From Nakamurella sp. PAMC28650 (lineage in GTDB: Bacteria; Actinomycetota; Actinomycetes; Mycobacteriales; Nakamurellaceae): a stretch of DNA of 64,000 bases. The stretch covers positions 124,001 to 188,000 of the forward strand of contig NZ_CP060298.1 in NCBI RefSeq assembly GCF_014303395.1, in the 5' to 3' direction. A program made the translations under genes and the position numbers. The notes below the pieces were generated by a model, which made no database searches, was not told the origin of the DNA, and saw only the letters and a program-made list of their open reading frames with translations. Position 1 is the stretch's first letter. Each line of letters begins with the position of its first letter. Shown here one piece after another: positions 25,817 to 35,661 of the stretch.

Positions 25817-26965
25817 TCAGCCGCGGTGGAGGAACTCCCCCAGTGCGTGCAGGCCGCCGGTGATGGTCGAGGTCGCCCCCGCGAAGGACATCCGCAGCGA
25901 TCGCGGACCGTCGATCTGGTCGAAGTCGATCCCCGGCGCGACTGCGACGCCGGTCTCGTCCAGCAGCCGGCCGCAGAAGGTCTGGGTGTCGTCCGTCAGG
26001 TGGGCGACGTTCGCGTAGACGTAGAACGCGCCGTCCGCGGGGGCCAGTTCGGTGATGCCGAGCGCGCGGAGCCCGTCGAGCAGCAGTCCCCGGTTGACGG
26101 CATACCGCGCGACATGGCCGTCGCATTCGTCATAGGCATCGAACGCGCTGACGGCCGCGTACTGGGCCAGGGCCGGCGGGCAGATCGCCATGTTGCCGGC
26201 CAGTGCGTCCACCGGGTCGGCCAGATCGTCTGGCACCAGCATCCAGCCGATCCGCCAGCCCGTCATGGAGAAGTACTTGGAGAAGGAGTTGATCACGAAA
26301 CCGGAGCGGTCGGTGGACCAGCTGCAGCTCGGCTGCCCGGTGTAGTCGATGCCGTGATAGATCTCGTCGGAAATCAACCGGATACCCTGCGCTGCACAGT
26401 GTCCAGCCAGTGCAGCCAGCTCCGCCGGGTCGAGCATGGTGCCGGTCGGATTGGCCGGCGAGGCGACGACCAGCCCGTCCAGATCCAGGTCGACGATCAT
26501 GTCGATCGTTGGCTGGTAACGGGTCTCGGGCCCGCAAGGTAGGTCGATGACCTGACAACCCAATGCCTGCAGGATGTTCCGATAGGCGGGATAGCCGGGC
26601 CGGGCCAGGCCGACACGGTCACCGACGTCGAAGGCGGACAGGAACGCCAGCAGGAACGCGCCGGAGGAACCGGTGGTGACGTAGACCTGGGACGGATCGA
26701 CCTCGAGCCCGTAGCGGTGTCGGTAGTGCCCGGCGATCGCGGTTCGCAACGGCACGATCCCCGGCGCCTCCGTATAGCCGAGAACCTGGTCCTCCAGGGC
26801 CCGGCGAGCGGCCGCGAGGACCGGTGCCGGGGCCGGTGTCGACGGCTGACCCGCGGTCAGGTCGAACACCGGAGCACCGGTTTCCGCGCGCCGGGCCGCA
26901 GCGGCCAGCACCCGCATCACGTGGAAGGGGGCGACTGCTGCGCGATCGGACGGGGCGAAGCTCAT
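25817..26965 (-). CDS. Pyridoxal-phosphate aminotransferase, class I/II
   Basis: A 382-aa fold-type I aminotransferase. '[20 protein letters not shown]' binds PLP phosphate, '[13 protein letters not shown]' has the conserved Asn, '[12 protein letters not shown]' the Asp and Tyr, '[16 protein letters not shown]' the PLP lysine, and 'SLRMSFAGA' the carboxylate-binding Arg. Likely an aspartate/alanine-type enzyme; the exact amino donor is unknown. The ATG overlaps the purD stop as ATGA, so it is expressed with purD. An ATGA-coupled transaminase beside purD has no obvious purine role. Confidence 0.9.
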   Translation of the reverse strand: MSFAPSDRAAVAPFHVMRVLAAAARRAETGAPVFDLTAGQPSTPAPAPVLAAARRALEDQVLGYTEAPGIVPLRTAIAGHYRHRYGLEVDPSQVYVTTGSSGAFLLAFLSAFDVGDRVGLARPGYPAYRNILQALGCQVIDLPCGPETRYQPTIDMIVDLDLDGLVVASPANPTGTMLDPAELAALAGHCAAQGIRLISDEIYHGIDYTGQPSCSWSTDRSGFVINSFSKYFSMTGWRIGWMLVPDDLADPVDALAGNMAICPPALAQYAAVSAFDAYDECDGHVARYAVNRGLLLDGLRALGITELAPADGAFYVYANVAHLTDDTQTFCGRLLDETGVAVAPGIDFDQIDGPRSLRMSFAGATSTITGGLHALGEFLHRG

Positions 26966-28221
26966 GGCACCCGCACCAGACCGGCCGCAGCCGCCTCGGC
27001 GATGTCGGTGCGATGCTGCGAGCCGCGGAGGGAGACCGCGTCCACCAGCGCATAGGCGGCTGTCCTGGCCGCGGCCAGATCCGTTCCGGCCGCCGTCGCG
27101 GACAGCACCCGTCCCCCGGCGGAGACCACCACGCCATCCCGGACAGCGGTGCCTGCGTGCAGGATGCCGTCCTGGTCTGCGCCGGTGATCGGGTCGCCGG
27201 TGACGGGTATTCCCGGGTAGTTCTCGGCGGCGATGACGACCGTCACGGCGGAGCCCGCTTTCCACACCGGGGCCGGGACGCGGGTCAGGTCGCCGTCCGC
27301 AGCGGCGGCCAGCAGCGCCCCGAGCGGCGAGTCCAGCAACTCCAGCACCACCTGCGTCTCCGGATCACCGAACCGGCAGTTGAACTCGATCACCTTCGGG
27401 CCGTCCTCGGTGAGGACGAGCCCGGCGTACAGCAACCCCGAGAAGGCAGCGCCCCTGGCGGCCATTTCCGCCAGTACCGGGTCGAGGACGTCGCGTTGCA
27501 CCTGCGGCACGAGGCCGGCCGGGGTCCAGTCCAGGGGCGCATAGGCCCCCATTCCGCCGGTGTTGGGCCCGGTGTCGCCGTCGCCGAGACGCTTGAAGTC
27601 CTGCGCGGGCAGCAGCGGAACGGCGCGGGTGCCATCGCAGACCGCGAACAACGACACCTCCGGCCCGGCCAGGAATTCCTCGACCAGCACGGGGTGCCCC
27701 GCCTCCAGCACCGCGAGCGCGTGGGCGACCGCGACCTCCCGGTCCTGCGTGACGACCACCCCCTTGCCGGCGGCCAGCCCGTCGTCCTTCACCACGTACG
27801 GCGAGCCGCACTCGGTCAGGGCCGCCTCGATCTCGCCCGGCCAGGTCACCGTGACGGCGGTCGAGGTCGGCACCCCGGCGACGTTCATGACGTCCTTCGC
27901 GAACGCCTTCGAGCCCTCGATCTGCGCGGCGTCGGCGGAGGGGCCGAACACCGGGATGCCGCGCGCGGCCACCGCGTCGGCCGCGCCGTTCACCAGCGGC
28001 ACCTCCGGACCGATCACCACCAGATCGACGGCGAGCGAGGCGGCCAGCCCGGCCACCGACTCCGGGTCGGCGATGTCCACCGGACAGGTCTGCGCCAGCG
28101 AGGCGGTACCGGCGTTGCCAGGGGCGACGAACAGATCGGTGACGGCCGGATCGCGCCGGAGCGCCCGCAGCAGGGCGTGCTCACGAGCTCCGGAACCGAT
28201 GACGAGGATGCGCACGGGCAT
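26962..28221 (-). CDS. purD: Phosphoribosylamine-glycine ligase (GAR synthetase)
   Basis: PurD joins phosphoribosylamine and glycine with ATP to give GAR. The 419-aa product shows the N-domain '[17 protein letters not shown]', the ATP-grasp elements '[16 protein letters not shown]' and '[12 protein letters not shown]', the active-site loop '[12 protein letters not shown]' and the metal-binding '[12 protein letters not shown]'. The start at ATG 28221 (MPVR...) is likely; a GTG two codons later is possible. It lies downstream of purA, separated by a repeat-rich 190-bp gap. Confidence 0.95.
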   Translation of the reverse strand: MPVRILVIGSGAREHALLRALRRDPAVTDLFVAPGNAGTASLAQTCPVDIADPESVAGLAASLAVDLVVIGPEVPLVNGAADAVAARGIPVFGPSADAAQIEGSKAFAKDVMNVAGVPTSTAVTVTWPGEIEAALTECGSPYVVKDDGLAAGKGVVVTQDREVAVAHALAVLEAGHPVLVEEFLAGPEVSLFAVCDGTRAVPLLPAQDFKRLGDGDTGPNTGGMGAYAPLDWTPAGLVPQVQRDVLDPVLAEMAARGAAFSGLLYAGLVLTEDGPKVIEFNCRFGDPETQVVLELLDSPLGALLAAAADGDLTRVPAPVWKAGSAVTVVIAAENYPGIPVTGDPITGADQDGILHAGTAVRDGVVVSAGGRVLSATAAGTDLAAARTAAYALVDAVSLRGSQHRTDIAEAAAAGLVRVP

Positions 28222-28277
28222 GAGGATATCGGCCGGACCGCTGCCGCCCGACGGACGTCATCCCCCTTCCCCCTCGC

Positions 28278-28325
28278 GGACGTCCTGCAAGGTGAGGGCT
28301 ATTACCCGCACTTTGCAGGACGTCC
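28278..28325. repeat. 48-bp dispersed palindrome (second family), copy 1
   Basis: GGACGTCCTGCAAGGTG and CACTTTGCAGGACGTCC form a 17-bp inverted repeat with one mismatch around a 14-nt loop. A second copy in opposite orientation occurs at 63917-63964 and matches at about 40 of 48 positions, including AATAG in the loop. It lies between purA and purD. Confidence 0.85.
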
Positions 28326-28398
28326 GGGGAGGGGAGGGAGGACGCCGGGGAGGGGAGGAGGGACGCCGGGGAGGGGAGGAGGGACGTCCGGAGAGGGA
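28318..28398. repeat. G-rich 21-bp minisatellite between purA and purD
   Basis: Units of ggacgccggggaggggaggag lie at 28340-28360 and 28361-28381, flanked by variant units at 28318-28339 and from 28382. The first unit grows directly out of the right arm of the 48-bp palindrome. Runs of GGGG and GGG could form G-quadruplexes on the plus strand, the template strand for purA and purD. Confidence 0.8.
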
Positions 28399-28411
28399 CT
28401 TCTGGCGTCGG

Positions 28412-29722
<1,311 letters not shown>

Positions 29723-29767
29723 TCATCGCCGTGGCTGCGATGGCAGCCGCCAGGGGAAGGGTAGTGG

Positions 29768-30448
29768 GTGATTTCGACAACGGTGATCTGCTGCCGTCCG
29801 GATCGGGAGTCGGCCGAGGCCGACCCGACCGTCCGTGCGGCCCTCGCGCGCTGCGGGCCGTTGGAGATCGCGTTCGTCGGGAGACGGCCCGGAAAGGAGA
29901 TCGATCCCCTGCTCGACGGCCGCTTGCTGGTCCTGGGCGAGGATTCCGATCTCGCTGCGGTGGTGCTCCGGCTGATGCGTGCCGAGCGGCTCAAGTCGGT
30001 GGTGGTGGGGTTCGCGAGCGACGTTTCGACGGCCGTCACCGACCTCTGGTCACTGCCGCTGGGCGCCGCCGCCGTCGATCTCGCGCTCGGCGGGGACCCG
30101 GACCTGGTGCCGATCGTGCGCGACGACGTCGGCGGTGTACTGGTCGGCATCGCCTCGCTGTCCCGGATCCAGGGCACCGTCTACGTCGACGAGAACCGGG
30201 TGCTCTCCGGGAGTGCCGCGCACCTCCTGGTCGAGCCGGACACCGAGAAGGGTCTTGCCGTCACCGTGGTCCCGCGGCGGATCCTCGCCTTCGGCCGCCG
30301 CTCCCGGACCTTCCGGGGACGCGCCGTGCAGATCGGGACCGTCCCGACCACGGTGATCAGGGACGGCCGGCCGTTCGACCGCGCGATGGACCGCTGGACG
30401 TTCTACAAGCACACCGAACCGCTGCGACTGGTCCGCGGCGTCCTGTAA
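29768..30448 (+). CDS. Conserved hypothetical protein, weakly diacylglycerol-kinase-like
   Basis: A 226-aa protein diverging from purA. Segments 'VVVGFASDVSTAVTDL', 'VDLALGGDPDLVPIVRDDVG' and 'LSGSAAHLLVEPD' alternate strands and helices; the end, 'VPTTVIRDGRPFDRAMDRW', recalls the beta-sandwich of lipid kinases. I cannot confirm this, as no GGDGT motif is present. No signal peptide or membrane helix is seen. The GTG at 29768 is preceded by AGGGGAAGGG, a good ribosome site. Confidence 0.7.
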   Translation: MISTTVICCRPDRESAEADPTVRAALARCGPLEIAFVGRRPGKEIDPLLDGRLLVLGEDSDLAAVVLRLMRAERLKSVVVGFASDVSTAVTDLWSLPLGAAAVDLALGGDPDLVPIVRDDVGGVLVGIASLSRIQGTVYVDENRVLSGSAAHLLVEPDTEKGLAVTVVPRRILAFGRRSRTFRGRAVQIGTVPTTVIRDGRPFDRAMDRWTFYKHTEPLRLVRGVL

Positions 30449-30490
30449 CGGCGCAAGCATGTCCTCGACCGGACCGTCGAGTGTGCGCCG
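30449..30490. terminator. Bidirectional hairpin between convergent genes
   Basis: An outer pair CGGCGCA/TGCGCCG (30449-30455 and 30484-30490) and an inner pair CTCGAC/GTCGAG (30464-30469 and 30476-30481) fold into one interrupted stem between the genes ending at 30448 and 30537. No U-tract is seen. Confidence 0.5.
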
Positions 30491-30536
30491 GACAGTCAAA
30501 ATCGCCTGGTGAGCGCACCCTCGCGGCAAATGCCTG

Positions 30537-30953
30537 TCAGGGCAGCATGTTCGACGGGATGTGCGGATCCGCGTCCAGCAGGAACGCGGTGATCCGGGCG
30601 ACCTCCTCCCGCTCCTCGAACAACGCCGCAGCCTGACCGAGCGCGGACAGGGCGCGCAGGAATCCGCGGTTGGACCCGTGGGACCACGGCACCGGGCCGG
30701 CCCCCTTCCAACCGTTGCGGCGCAGCTGATCCAGGCCGCGGTGATAACCCACCCTGGCGAAGGCGTAGCCGGCGACGTCATCACCGCGGTCCAGTGCCGC
30801 CTCGGCCAACTCGGCCCAGACGAGGCTCGAAGTGGGATGACGGCGGGCGACCGACTCGGCGGAGTCACCGGCGGCCAGTTCGGCCTCCGCAGGGTCGACG
30901 GGCAGGGTGACCGGAGGCGGTCTCAACAGGTTCGGTCCATTCATGGTGCTCAT
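30537..30953 (-). CDS. DUF3151 family protein
   Basis: A 138-aa actinobacterial protein of the DUF3151 family. Characteristic segments are 'SSLVWAELAEAALDRGDDVA', 'YAFARVGYHRGLDQLRRNGW', 'PWSHGSNRGFLRALSALG' and 'FLLDADPHIP'. The M. tuberculosis counterpart I recall lies between purA and fba, the same position as here. The helical repeats resemble a TPR-like fold; function unknown. The ATG at 30953 gives MSTMNGPN; a second ATG three codons later is equally possible. Confidence 0.8.
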   Translation of the reverse strand: MSTMNGPNLLRPPPVTLPVDPAEAELAAGDSAESVARRHPTSSLVWAELAEAALDRGDDVAGYAFARVGYHRGLDQLRRNGWKGAGPVPWSHGSNRGFLRALSALGQAAALFEEREEVARITAFLLDADPHIPSNMLP

Positions 30954-31076
30954 CCTGCCCGTACCGACCGGCAGACCCGTACCAAGCTGCCGGCCCGAGC
31001 CGCCCCTACCGGTCGGCGAGGACTCCTGGACAGGGCCTGCGCGGCGCCTCGGACGCAGACCCGTGCTGATCCCGGG

Positions 31077-31364
31077 CTACACCGGGAACTGCGCCGCCAG
31101 CGCCCGGTCCACCTGCTGGTAGTGGGTCCGAGCGTCGCCGACCGCCTGGGCCAGCGAGCGCAGGACCAGCTGACGATCGGCGGCGGCGGTGTCCCACCTG
31201 GCCTTGATCATCCGGAAGGCGGCCAGGGCCTCGGCGCTCATGTCGGCCGTCGAGGCCACCGTGGAGTCGAGCCGGTCGAGATGCGACTCGATCCGACCCC
31301 AGGTGGCCACCAGCCCGTCGTGCCCGGCGGACATGACGCCATAGTTCGCCCTGATGGTGGTCAT
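31077..31364 (-). CDS. WXG100-like protein, second of a pair
   Basis: A 95-aa all-alpha protein of ESAT-6-like size. Two helices (about residues 5-38 and 43-90) are joined by a short turn. The turn lacks Trp-x-Gly; tryptophans are at 22 and 57. The ATG at 31364 overlaps the stop of the upstream partner as ATGA and has its own GGAGG ribosome site 8 nt away. Such pairs usually form a heterodimer exported by a type VII system. No EccC or other secretion component is in the window. Confidence 0.7.
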   Translation of the reverse strand: MTTIRANYGVMSAGHDGLVATWGRIESHLDRLDSTVASTADMSAEALAAFRMIKARWDTAAADRQLVLRSLAQAVGDARTHYQQVDRALAAQFPV

Positions 31365-31663
31365 GGATGCGCACCTCCCATCGACTGGGTCAGGCTCTGC
31401 TCGGCCTCGTCGAACCGGCGTCCCGTGGTCAGCAGAGTCGCCCCTTGGCCGAGCAGCGCATCCTTGAGCTGCCGGGCCTGGTCCAGATAGCCCTCCATGA
31501 CGGCGGCGAACCGCGGCGCCGCCGAGTCGGACTGCCAGCCCGACCTGATCGCGGCGAGCAGATCGTCCATCACACCGATCTCCCTCAGGAGCAACGTCGC
31601 CACCTCCGTGACGCCTGCCCCCGCCGTGGCGATGCGGTCCGTGCTGATGGTGATGCCGTCCAT
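31361..31663 (-). CDS. WXG100 family protein, first of a pair
   Basis: A 100-aa protein. 'MDGITISTDRIATAGAGVTE' begins a long helix, the turn at residues 41-48 is 'SGWQSDSA' (Trp43 at the WXG position, but Ser replaces Gly), and a second helix 'YLDQARQLKDALLGQGATLL' follows. The ATG at 31663 has a strong GGGAGG ribosome site. It is coupled to the second WXG100-like gene by a 4-bp overlap. Likely substrate or partner of type VII secretion; inference from size, fold and pairing. Confidence 0.75.
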   Translation of the reverse strand: MDGITISTDRIATAGAGVTEVATLLLREIGVMDDLLAAIRSGWQSDSAAPRFAAVMEGYLDQARQLKDALLGQGATLLTTGRRFDEAEQSLTQSMGGAHP

Positions 31664-31922
31664 GCCGTTCCTCCCCTTGCTCGGTCGCACTCCCCGTCCT
31701 GCCTGCGTCGATGATCCCCGGCTCCCGAGCGTCGACGACGATGGAAGTCACAGTTGTGGATGGTTTGGAGCATGGGGACAACCGGTAACTCTGCAATTGC
31801 TGGCCGCAGTCCTTCGATCTGCAGCGATCCCGATCGACACCAGGCACGATGGGGTACGGAACGACCCGCTCGACGCAGGTCGGCGCGGCCCGGTCCGGTC
31901 AGCCGGAGAGAAGAGGACACGC

Positions 31923-32888
31923 ATGGGGTTACGAGTTCTTGTCACCGGAGCATCAGGATTCGTCGGGTCCCGGCTCTGTCCGGCGTTGATCGACGCCGGA
32001 CATCAGGTCAGGGCCATGACCAGATCCCCGCAGGACTACACCGGCCAGGGCGAGGCGGTCGGTGGGGACGTCTCGATCCCGGACACCCTGCCCGCTGCCC
32101 TCGCGGACATCGACGTCGCCTACTACCTCGTCCACTCGCTGGACTCCGGCGACTTCGTGCAACGCGACGCCGACGCGGCGCGGGCGTTCGGTGCAGCGGC
32201 CGCCGCTGCCGGCGTCGAACGGATCATCTACCTGGGCGGTCTCGGCGCCGACGACGAGAAGCTCTCGGACCACCTCAAGTCGCGCCGGGAGGTGGAGGAT
32301 CTGCTGGGCGAGGCCGGGGTCCCGGTCACCGTCCTGCGGGCCGCGATCGTCGTCGGGCACGGCGGCATCTCCTGGGAGATCACCCGCCAACTCGTGAAGC
32401 ACCTCCCGATCATGGTGGCCCCCCGCTGGGTGAACACCCGGACGCAGCCGATCGCCCTGCCGGATGTCATCCGGTACCTGGTCGGCGTCCTGGAGGCCCC
32501 GGAGGCACGGGGCGCGACGTATGACGTCGGCGGCCCGGAGGTCCTGCGGTACGTGGACATGCTCAAGCGTGCCGCAGTCATCCAGAACAAGCGGACCCTG
32601 CCCCTGTTCATCATTCCGCTGCTGACCCCGCGGCTCTCCTCCGGTTGGCTCACGCTGGTCACCGACGTGGACTTCGAGACCGCCCGCAACCTGATCGACT
32701 CGATGTCCAACGAGGTGATCTGCCACGAGGACTCGATCACCAAGGTGGTGCCCGGTGAATTGATGGGCTACGACGATGCGGTCCGCCTGGCCCTCGCAGA
32801 GCGCGCCGCAGAACTCGAAGAGCAGGACGCCGCCAAGACGCCCGAGAACGAGGGGGATGAGCACTCCCGCCGGAGTCCCGCGAAATGA
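31923..32888 (+). CDS. NAD(P)-binding atypical SDR (NmrA/YbjT-like)
   Basis: A 321-aa oxidoreductase-like protein. The dinucleotide motif 'VLVTGASGFVGSRL' is at the N-terminus, 'DVAYYLVHSLDSGDF' follows the YbjT-type pattern, and 'RIIYLGGLGADDEKLSDHLK' is typical of this atypical SDR clade. The catalytic YxxxK is not evident, so it may bind rather than reduce a substrate. The ATG at 31923 has GAGAGAAGAGGA upstream. It diverges from the WXG100 pair over 259 bp and overlaps the CPBP gene downstream. Confidence 0.85.
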   Translation: MGLRVLVTGASGFVGSRLCPALIDAGHQVRAMTRSPQDYTGQGEAVGGDVSIPDTLPAALADIDVAYYLVHSLDSGDFVQRDADAARAFGAAAAAAGVERIIYLGGLGADDEKLSDHLKSRREVEDLLGEAGVPVTVLRAAIVVGHGGISWEITRQLVKHLPIMVAPRWVNTRTQPIALPDVIRYLVGVLEAPEARGATYDVGGPEVLRYVDMLKRAAVIQNKRTLPLFIIPLLTPRLSSGWLTLVTDVDFETARNLIDSMSNEVICHEDSITKVVPGELMGYDDAVRLALAERAAELEEQDAAKTPENEGDEHSRRSPAK

Positions 32889-33609
32889 GCGGGCGCGCAT
32901 GAACCTCGCCGACACGCGGCTCGGTCGCCTGGTGCGACCGACGCTGATCGACCGCGTCAACCGGGACCACCACCAGAGCGATGCCGCCTTCCGTCGTCGA
33001 CGCATCGTGGTCGCCTTCACCACCGTGATCGGCGCCACCCTGCTGGGGATCTCGTTGGCCGTGCGACCCGCGGACCCGGCCTTCTACCCCCTGACGATCG
33101 GGCTGGCCGCCGTCTGGGTGGCCGGCGGACTGCTCTCCGGCCCGCTGCACCTGGGATGGGCCGACTCGCCGAAGGGAATGCGCCGGCCCATCATCACCCC
33201 GGTGCTGATCGGTGTGGCCGTCGGCGTCGTCTTCGTCCTCGGGGCCCTGGCGGTGCGCGAGATTCCTCCGCTGCACCGGGTGGTCGACTCGGTGCTGGCC
33301 CACGCCAGGTTCGGGTCACTCCCCCTCGTGGCCCTGGTGACGTTGCTGAACGGCATCGCGGAGGAGGTCTTCTTCCGCGGTGCAATGTTCGCGGCCATCG
33401 GCGTCAAGCGGCCGGTGCTGATCTCGACGCTCGTCTACGGCGTGGCCACCATCGCCACGGCTAACTACATGCTGGTCTTCTCCGCCCTCGTCCTGGGTGT
33501 CGTCCTGGGCCTTGAACGCAGAGCCACCGGGGGTGTGCTGGCCGGGATCCTGACCCACGTGACATGGTCGACGATCATGCTGTTCGTCCTGCCGCCGTTG
33601 TTCGCCTGA
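32857..33609 (+). CDS. CPBP-family intramembrane metalloprotease
   Basis: A 250-aa protein with six to seven membrane helices. Motif 1 'NGIAEEVFFRGAMFA' carries EExxxR, and motif 4 'LAGILTHVTW' carries the zinc-ligand His, the signature of CAAX/CPBP proteases. The basic N-terminus 'FRRRRIVVAF' suggests an inside orientation. The ATG at 32857 lies within the preceding gene with GAGGGGG close by; an ATG at 32899 is a shorter alternative. The substrate is unknown; membrane-protein processing or bacteriocin immunity are known roles in the family. Confidence 0.82.
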   Translation: MSTPAGVPRNERARMNLADTRLGRLVRPTLIDRVNRDHHQSDAAFRRRRIVVAFTTVIGATLLGISLAVRPADPAFYPLTIGLAAVWVAGGLLSGPLHLGWADSPKGMRRPIITPVLIGVAVGVVFVLGALAVREIPPLHRVVDSVLAHARFGSLPLVALVTLLNGIAEEVFFRGAMFAAIGVKRPVLISTLVYGVATIATANYMLVFSALVLGVVLGLERRATGGVLAGILTHVTWSTIMLFVLPPLFA

Positions 33610-33648
33610 GCCTCCGCCTTCCGGAGGGTCGTCCCGAGGGAGTCGTCG

Positions 33649-34773
33649 ATGAAGATCTCCAGTGCGGTGCTGCGCGCCACCGGCGTCGATCGTCCCTACG
33701 ACGCCACCCGGCCCCTGACGGTCGAGGAACTGGAGTTGGACGGTCCCGGACCCGGCGAGCTCGCGGTCCGCATCGAATCGGCCGGCGTCTGCCATTCCGA
33801 TCTGTCCGTGCTGACCGGGCAACGGCCGCGTCCGCTGCCGATGGCGCTCGGGCACGAGGCGGCCGGTGTGGTCAGCGCGGTGGGTGTCGGTGTCGACGAC
33901 GTGCACGTCGGCGATCACGTGGTGCTGGTCTTCGTCCCCAGCTGTGGCGTCTGCGAGTACTGCCGCAGCGAGCGGCCGGCACTGTGTCCGGTGGGCGGCG
34001 CGGCGAACGGCCGGGGTGAGCTGATCGGCGGTGGACGCCGGCTGAGTGACGCCGCCGGCCCGATCCAACATCACCTCGGCGTCTCCGCGTTCGCCCAGTA
34101 CGCCGTCGTCGACCTGTCGTCGGCAGTGGTGATCGATGACGACGTCCCCTTCGACGTGGCCGCCGTCCTGGGCTGCGCGATGCTGACCGGCTTCGGTGCC
34201 GTGCACAACACGGCCGGGGTCGCCGCGGGTGAATCGGTCACCGTGATCGGTCTCGGCGGTGTGGGCCAGGCGGCGATCCTGGGCGCCGTCGCCGCGGGCG
34301 CATCCCCCGTGGTGGCCGTCGACCCGGTCGGGCACAAGCGTGACCTCGCAATCGGCCTCGGAGCCACCCACGCCTGCGCACCCCAGGACGCCGCCGATCT
34401 GCTGGCCGACCTGACCGGCGGCGGAACCCGTTGGGTCTTCGAGGCCGTCGGGTCCGCTGCCGTCATGGAGCAGGCCTTCGCGCTGACCGGCCGCGGCGGG
34501 ACCACGGTCTCGGTCGGGTTGCCGGCACCTGATGCGGTGCTCCATCTGCCGGCCCTGGCGTTCGTGGGGGAGGCGAAGACGCTGACCGGTTCCTACATGG
34601 GATCCTCGGTGCCGCAGCGCGACATACCGAAGATGGTGCGGCTCTGGCGGTCCGGCCGGCTGCCGGTGGAGCGGCTGATCAGCGACGTGCTGCCGTTGGG
34701 CGACATCAACGTCGCCTTCGAGCGTCTCGCCGATGCACAGGCGGTCCGGCAGTTGATCCATCCGCACGCCTGA
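33649..34773 (+). CDS. Zinc-dependent alcohol dehydrogenase
   Basis: A 374-aa medium-chain dehydrogenase. Catalytic zinc ligands are in 'AGVCHSDLS' (Cys) and 'LGHEAAGVV' (His-Glu), structural-zinc cysteines in 'PSCGVCEYCRSERPALC', and the NAD motif is 'VIGLGGVGQAAILG'. The central insert 'IQHHLGVSAFAQYAVV' is the class III/mycothiol-dependent-like form; the C-terminus 'GDINVAFERLADAQAVRQ' fits. GAGGGAG precedes the ATG at 33649. The substrate is unknown, an aryl or aliphatic alcohol or formaldehyde adduct being typical. Confidence 0.92.
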   Translation: MKISSAVLRATGVDRPYDATRPLTVEELELDGPGPGELAVRIESAGVCHSDLSVLTGQRPRPLPMALGHEAAGVVSAVGVGVDDVHVGDHVVLVFVPSCGVCEYCRSERPALCPVGGAANGRGELIGGGRRLSDAAGPIQHHLGVSAFAQYAVVDLSSAVVIDDDVPFDVAAVLGCAMLTGFGAVHNTAGVAAGESVTVIGLGGVGQAAILGAVAAGASPVVAVDPVGHKRDLAIGLGATHACAPQDAADLLADLTGGGTRWVFEAVGSAAVMEQAFALTGRGGTTVSVGLPAPDAVLHLPALAFVGEAKTLTGSYMGSSVPQRDIPKMVRLWRSGRLPVERLISDVLPLGDINVAFERLADAQAVRQLIHPHA

Positions 34774-34920
34774 TCGGTCCCGCACGGGTCGATCTGCAAC
34801 GATCAAAAGGACCGTCCGCACCCGATCGGCGGGGAACCGTACGGGATCGTTCGCCGTCGTAGCATTCAGGTGGCCCGGTACCGGGCCATGGAAACGTCAC
34901 GTCTTCACACGGGGGTCCTC

Positions 34921-35379
34921 ATGACTGCGCCTACAGCCGGCTGGTACAGCGATCCGAACGGAGCGCCGACGTTGCGGTACTGGAACGGAACAGCCTGGAC
35001 CGACGCGACCCAGCAGGCCCCGTCCCCGGCCGTCCAGTCGCCGTACGGGCAGGCAGGCCCCTATGGCCAGACGGGCACCTACCCGGGGGCTTTCCCGGCG
35101 GGCCCGAATCCGTCGTACGCCTACCCGCCCGCTCCGACACCACCACCCGGCGGTGGTGCCGCGGCCGGCCTCTGGGCCCAGAACAAGACGTCCTTCATCA
35201 CGGTCGCGATCTGCATCGTCTACCTCGTGATCGCCGGTTTCTCGCATCTGGTGTTCTTCGGGATCCTGCCGGTCCTCTACACGGTGAGGTCGTTCCAGGC
35301 GAAGGAATCGCTGGCCTGGTTGGCCGCTGCCGTCACCGTGGTCACCATCGGATTCTCGATCTGGCGCACCACCCACTGA
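34921..35379 (+). CDS. DUF2510 domain membrane protein
   Basis: A 152-aa protein. The DUF2510 motif 'AGWYSDPNGAPTLRYWNGTA' followed by 'WTD' fills the first 30 residues, then a Pro/Gly/Tyr-rich linker ('PYGQAGPYGQTGTYPG') and two or three membrane helices at the C-terminus. DUF2510 is widespread in actinobacterial membrane proteins; function unknown. The ATG at 34921 directly precedes the domain; a GGGGG run lies upstream. Confidence 0.82.
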   Translation: MTAPTAGWYSDPNGAPTLRYWNGTAWTDATQQAPSPAVQSPYGQAGPYGQTGTYPGAFPAGPNPSYAYPPAPTPPPGGGAAAGLWAQNKTSFITVAICIVYLVIAGFSHLVFFGILPVLYTVRSFQAKESLAWLAAAVTVVTIGFSIWRTTH

Positions 35380-35442
35380 TCAGGCGTGCTCTACGGAACG
35401 TAGTCAGGTCCGGTGTCAGTCCACCATTTGCCCCGGACGCCA

Positions 35443-35475
35443 GAGAGGCCCAAGTCGGCATGACTTGGGCCTCTC
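35443..35475. terminator. Perfect 14-bp stem-loop, bidirectional terminator
   Basis: GAGAGGCCCAAGTC (35443-35456) pairs with GACTTGGGCCTCTC (35462-35475) around GGCAT. It lies between the DUF2510 gene (ends 35379) and the Rpf gene (ends 35662 on the other strand), so it can end both transcripts. Confidence 0.8.
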
Positions 35476-35559
35476 GGGCACCGATCCCATCCCGGGCATC
35501 GGGAGGAGATCGGGCGTCTGGTGCGCCCGTTGGACGCTCACTACTGGTTCGTCGCCCTG

Positions 35560-35650
35560 GCTCCAAAAGATGTTACGGATTCAAAGAAAGTTTCTGGCGC
35601 AATCTCAGAATTTGTTGATCGGCCTACTCCTATCACCGTCAGTGACGGCG
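35560..35650. other. AT-rich non-coding patch
   Basis: About 90 bp with clearly lower GC than the surroundings (e.g. aaaagatgttacggattc, aatttgttgatcgg). It lies beyond the terminator and before the Rpf gene end. No gene, palindrome or clear promoter is seen; a remnant of foreign DNA or a small RNA cannot be excluded. Confidence 0.35.
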
Positions 35651-35661
35651 CCGAGGTCCGA

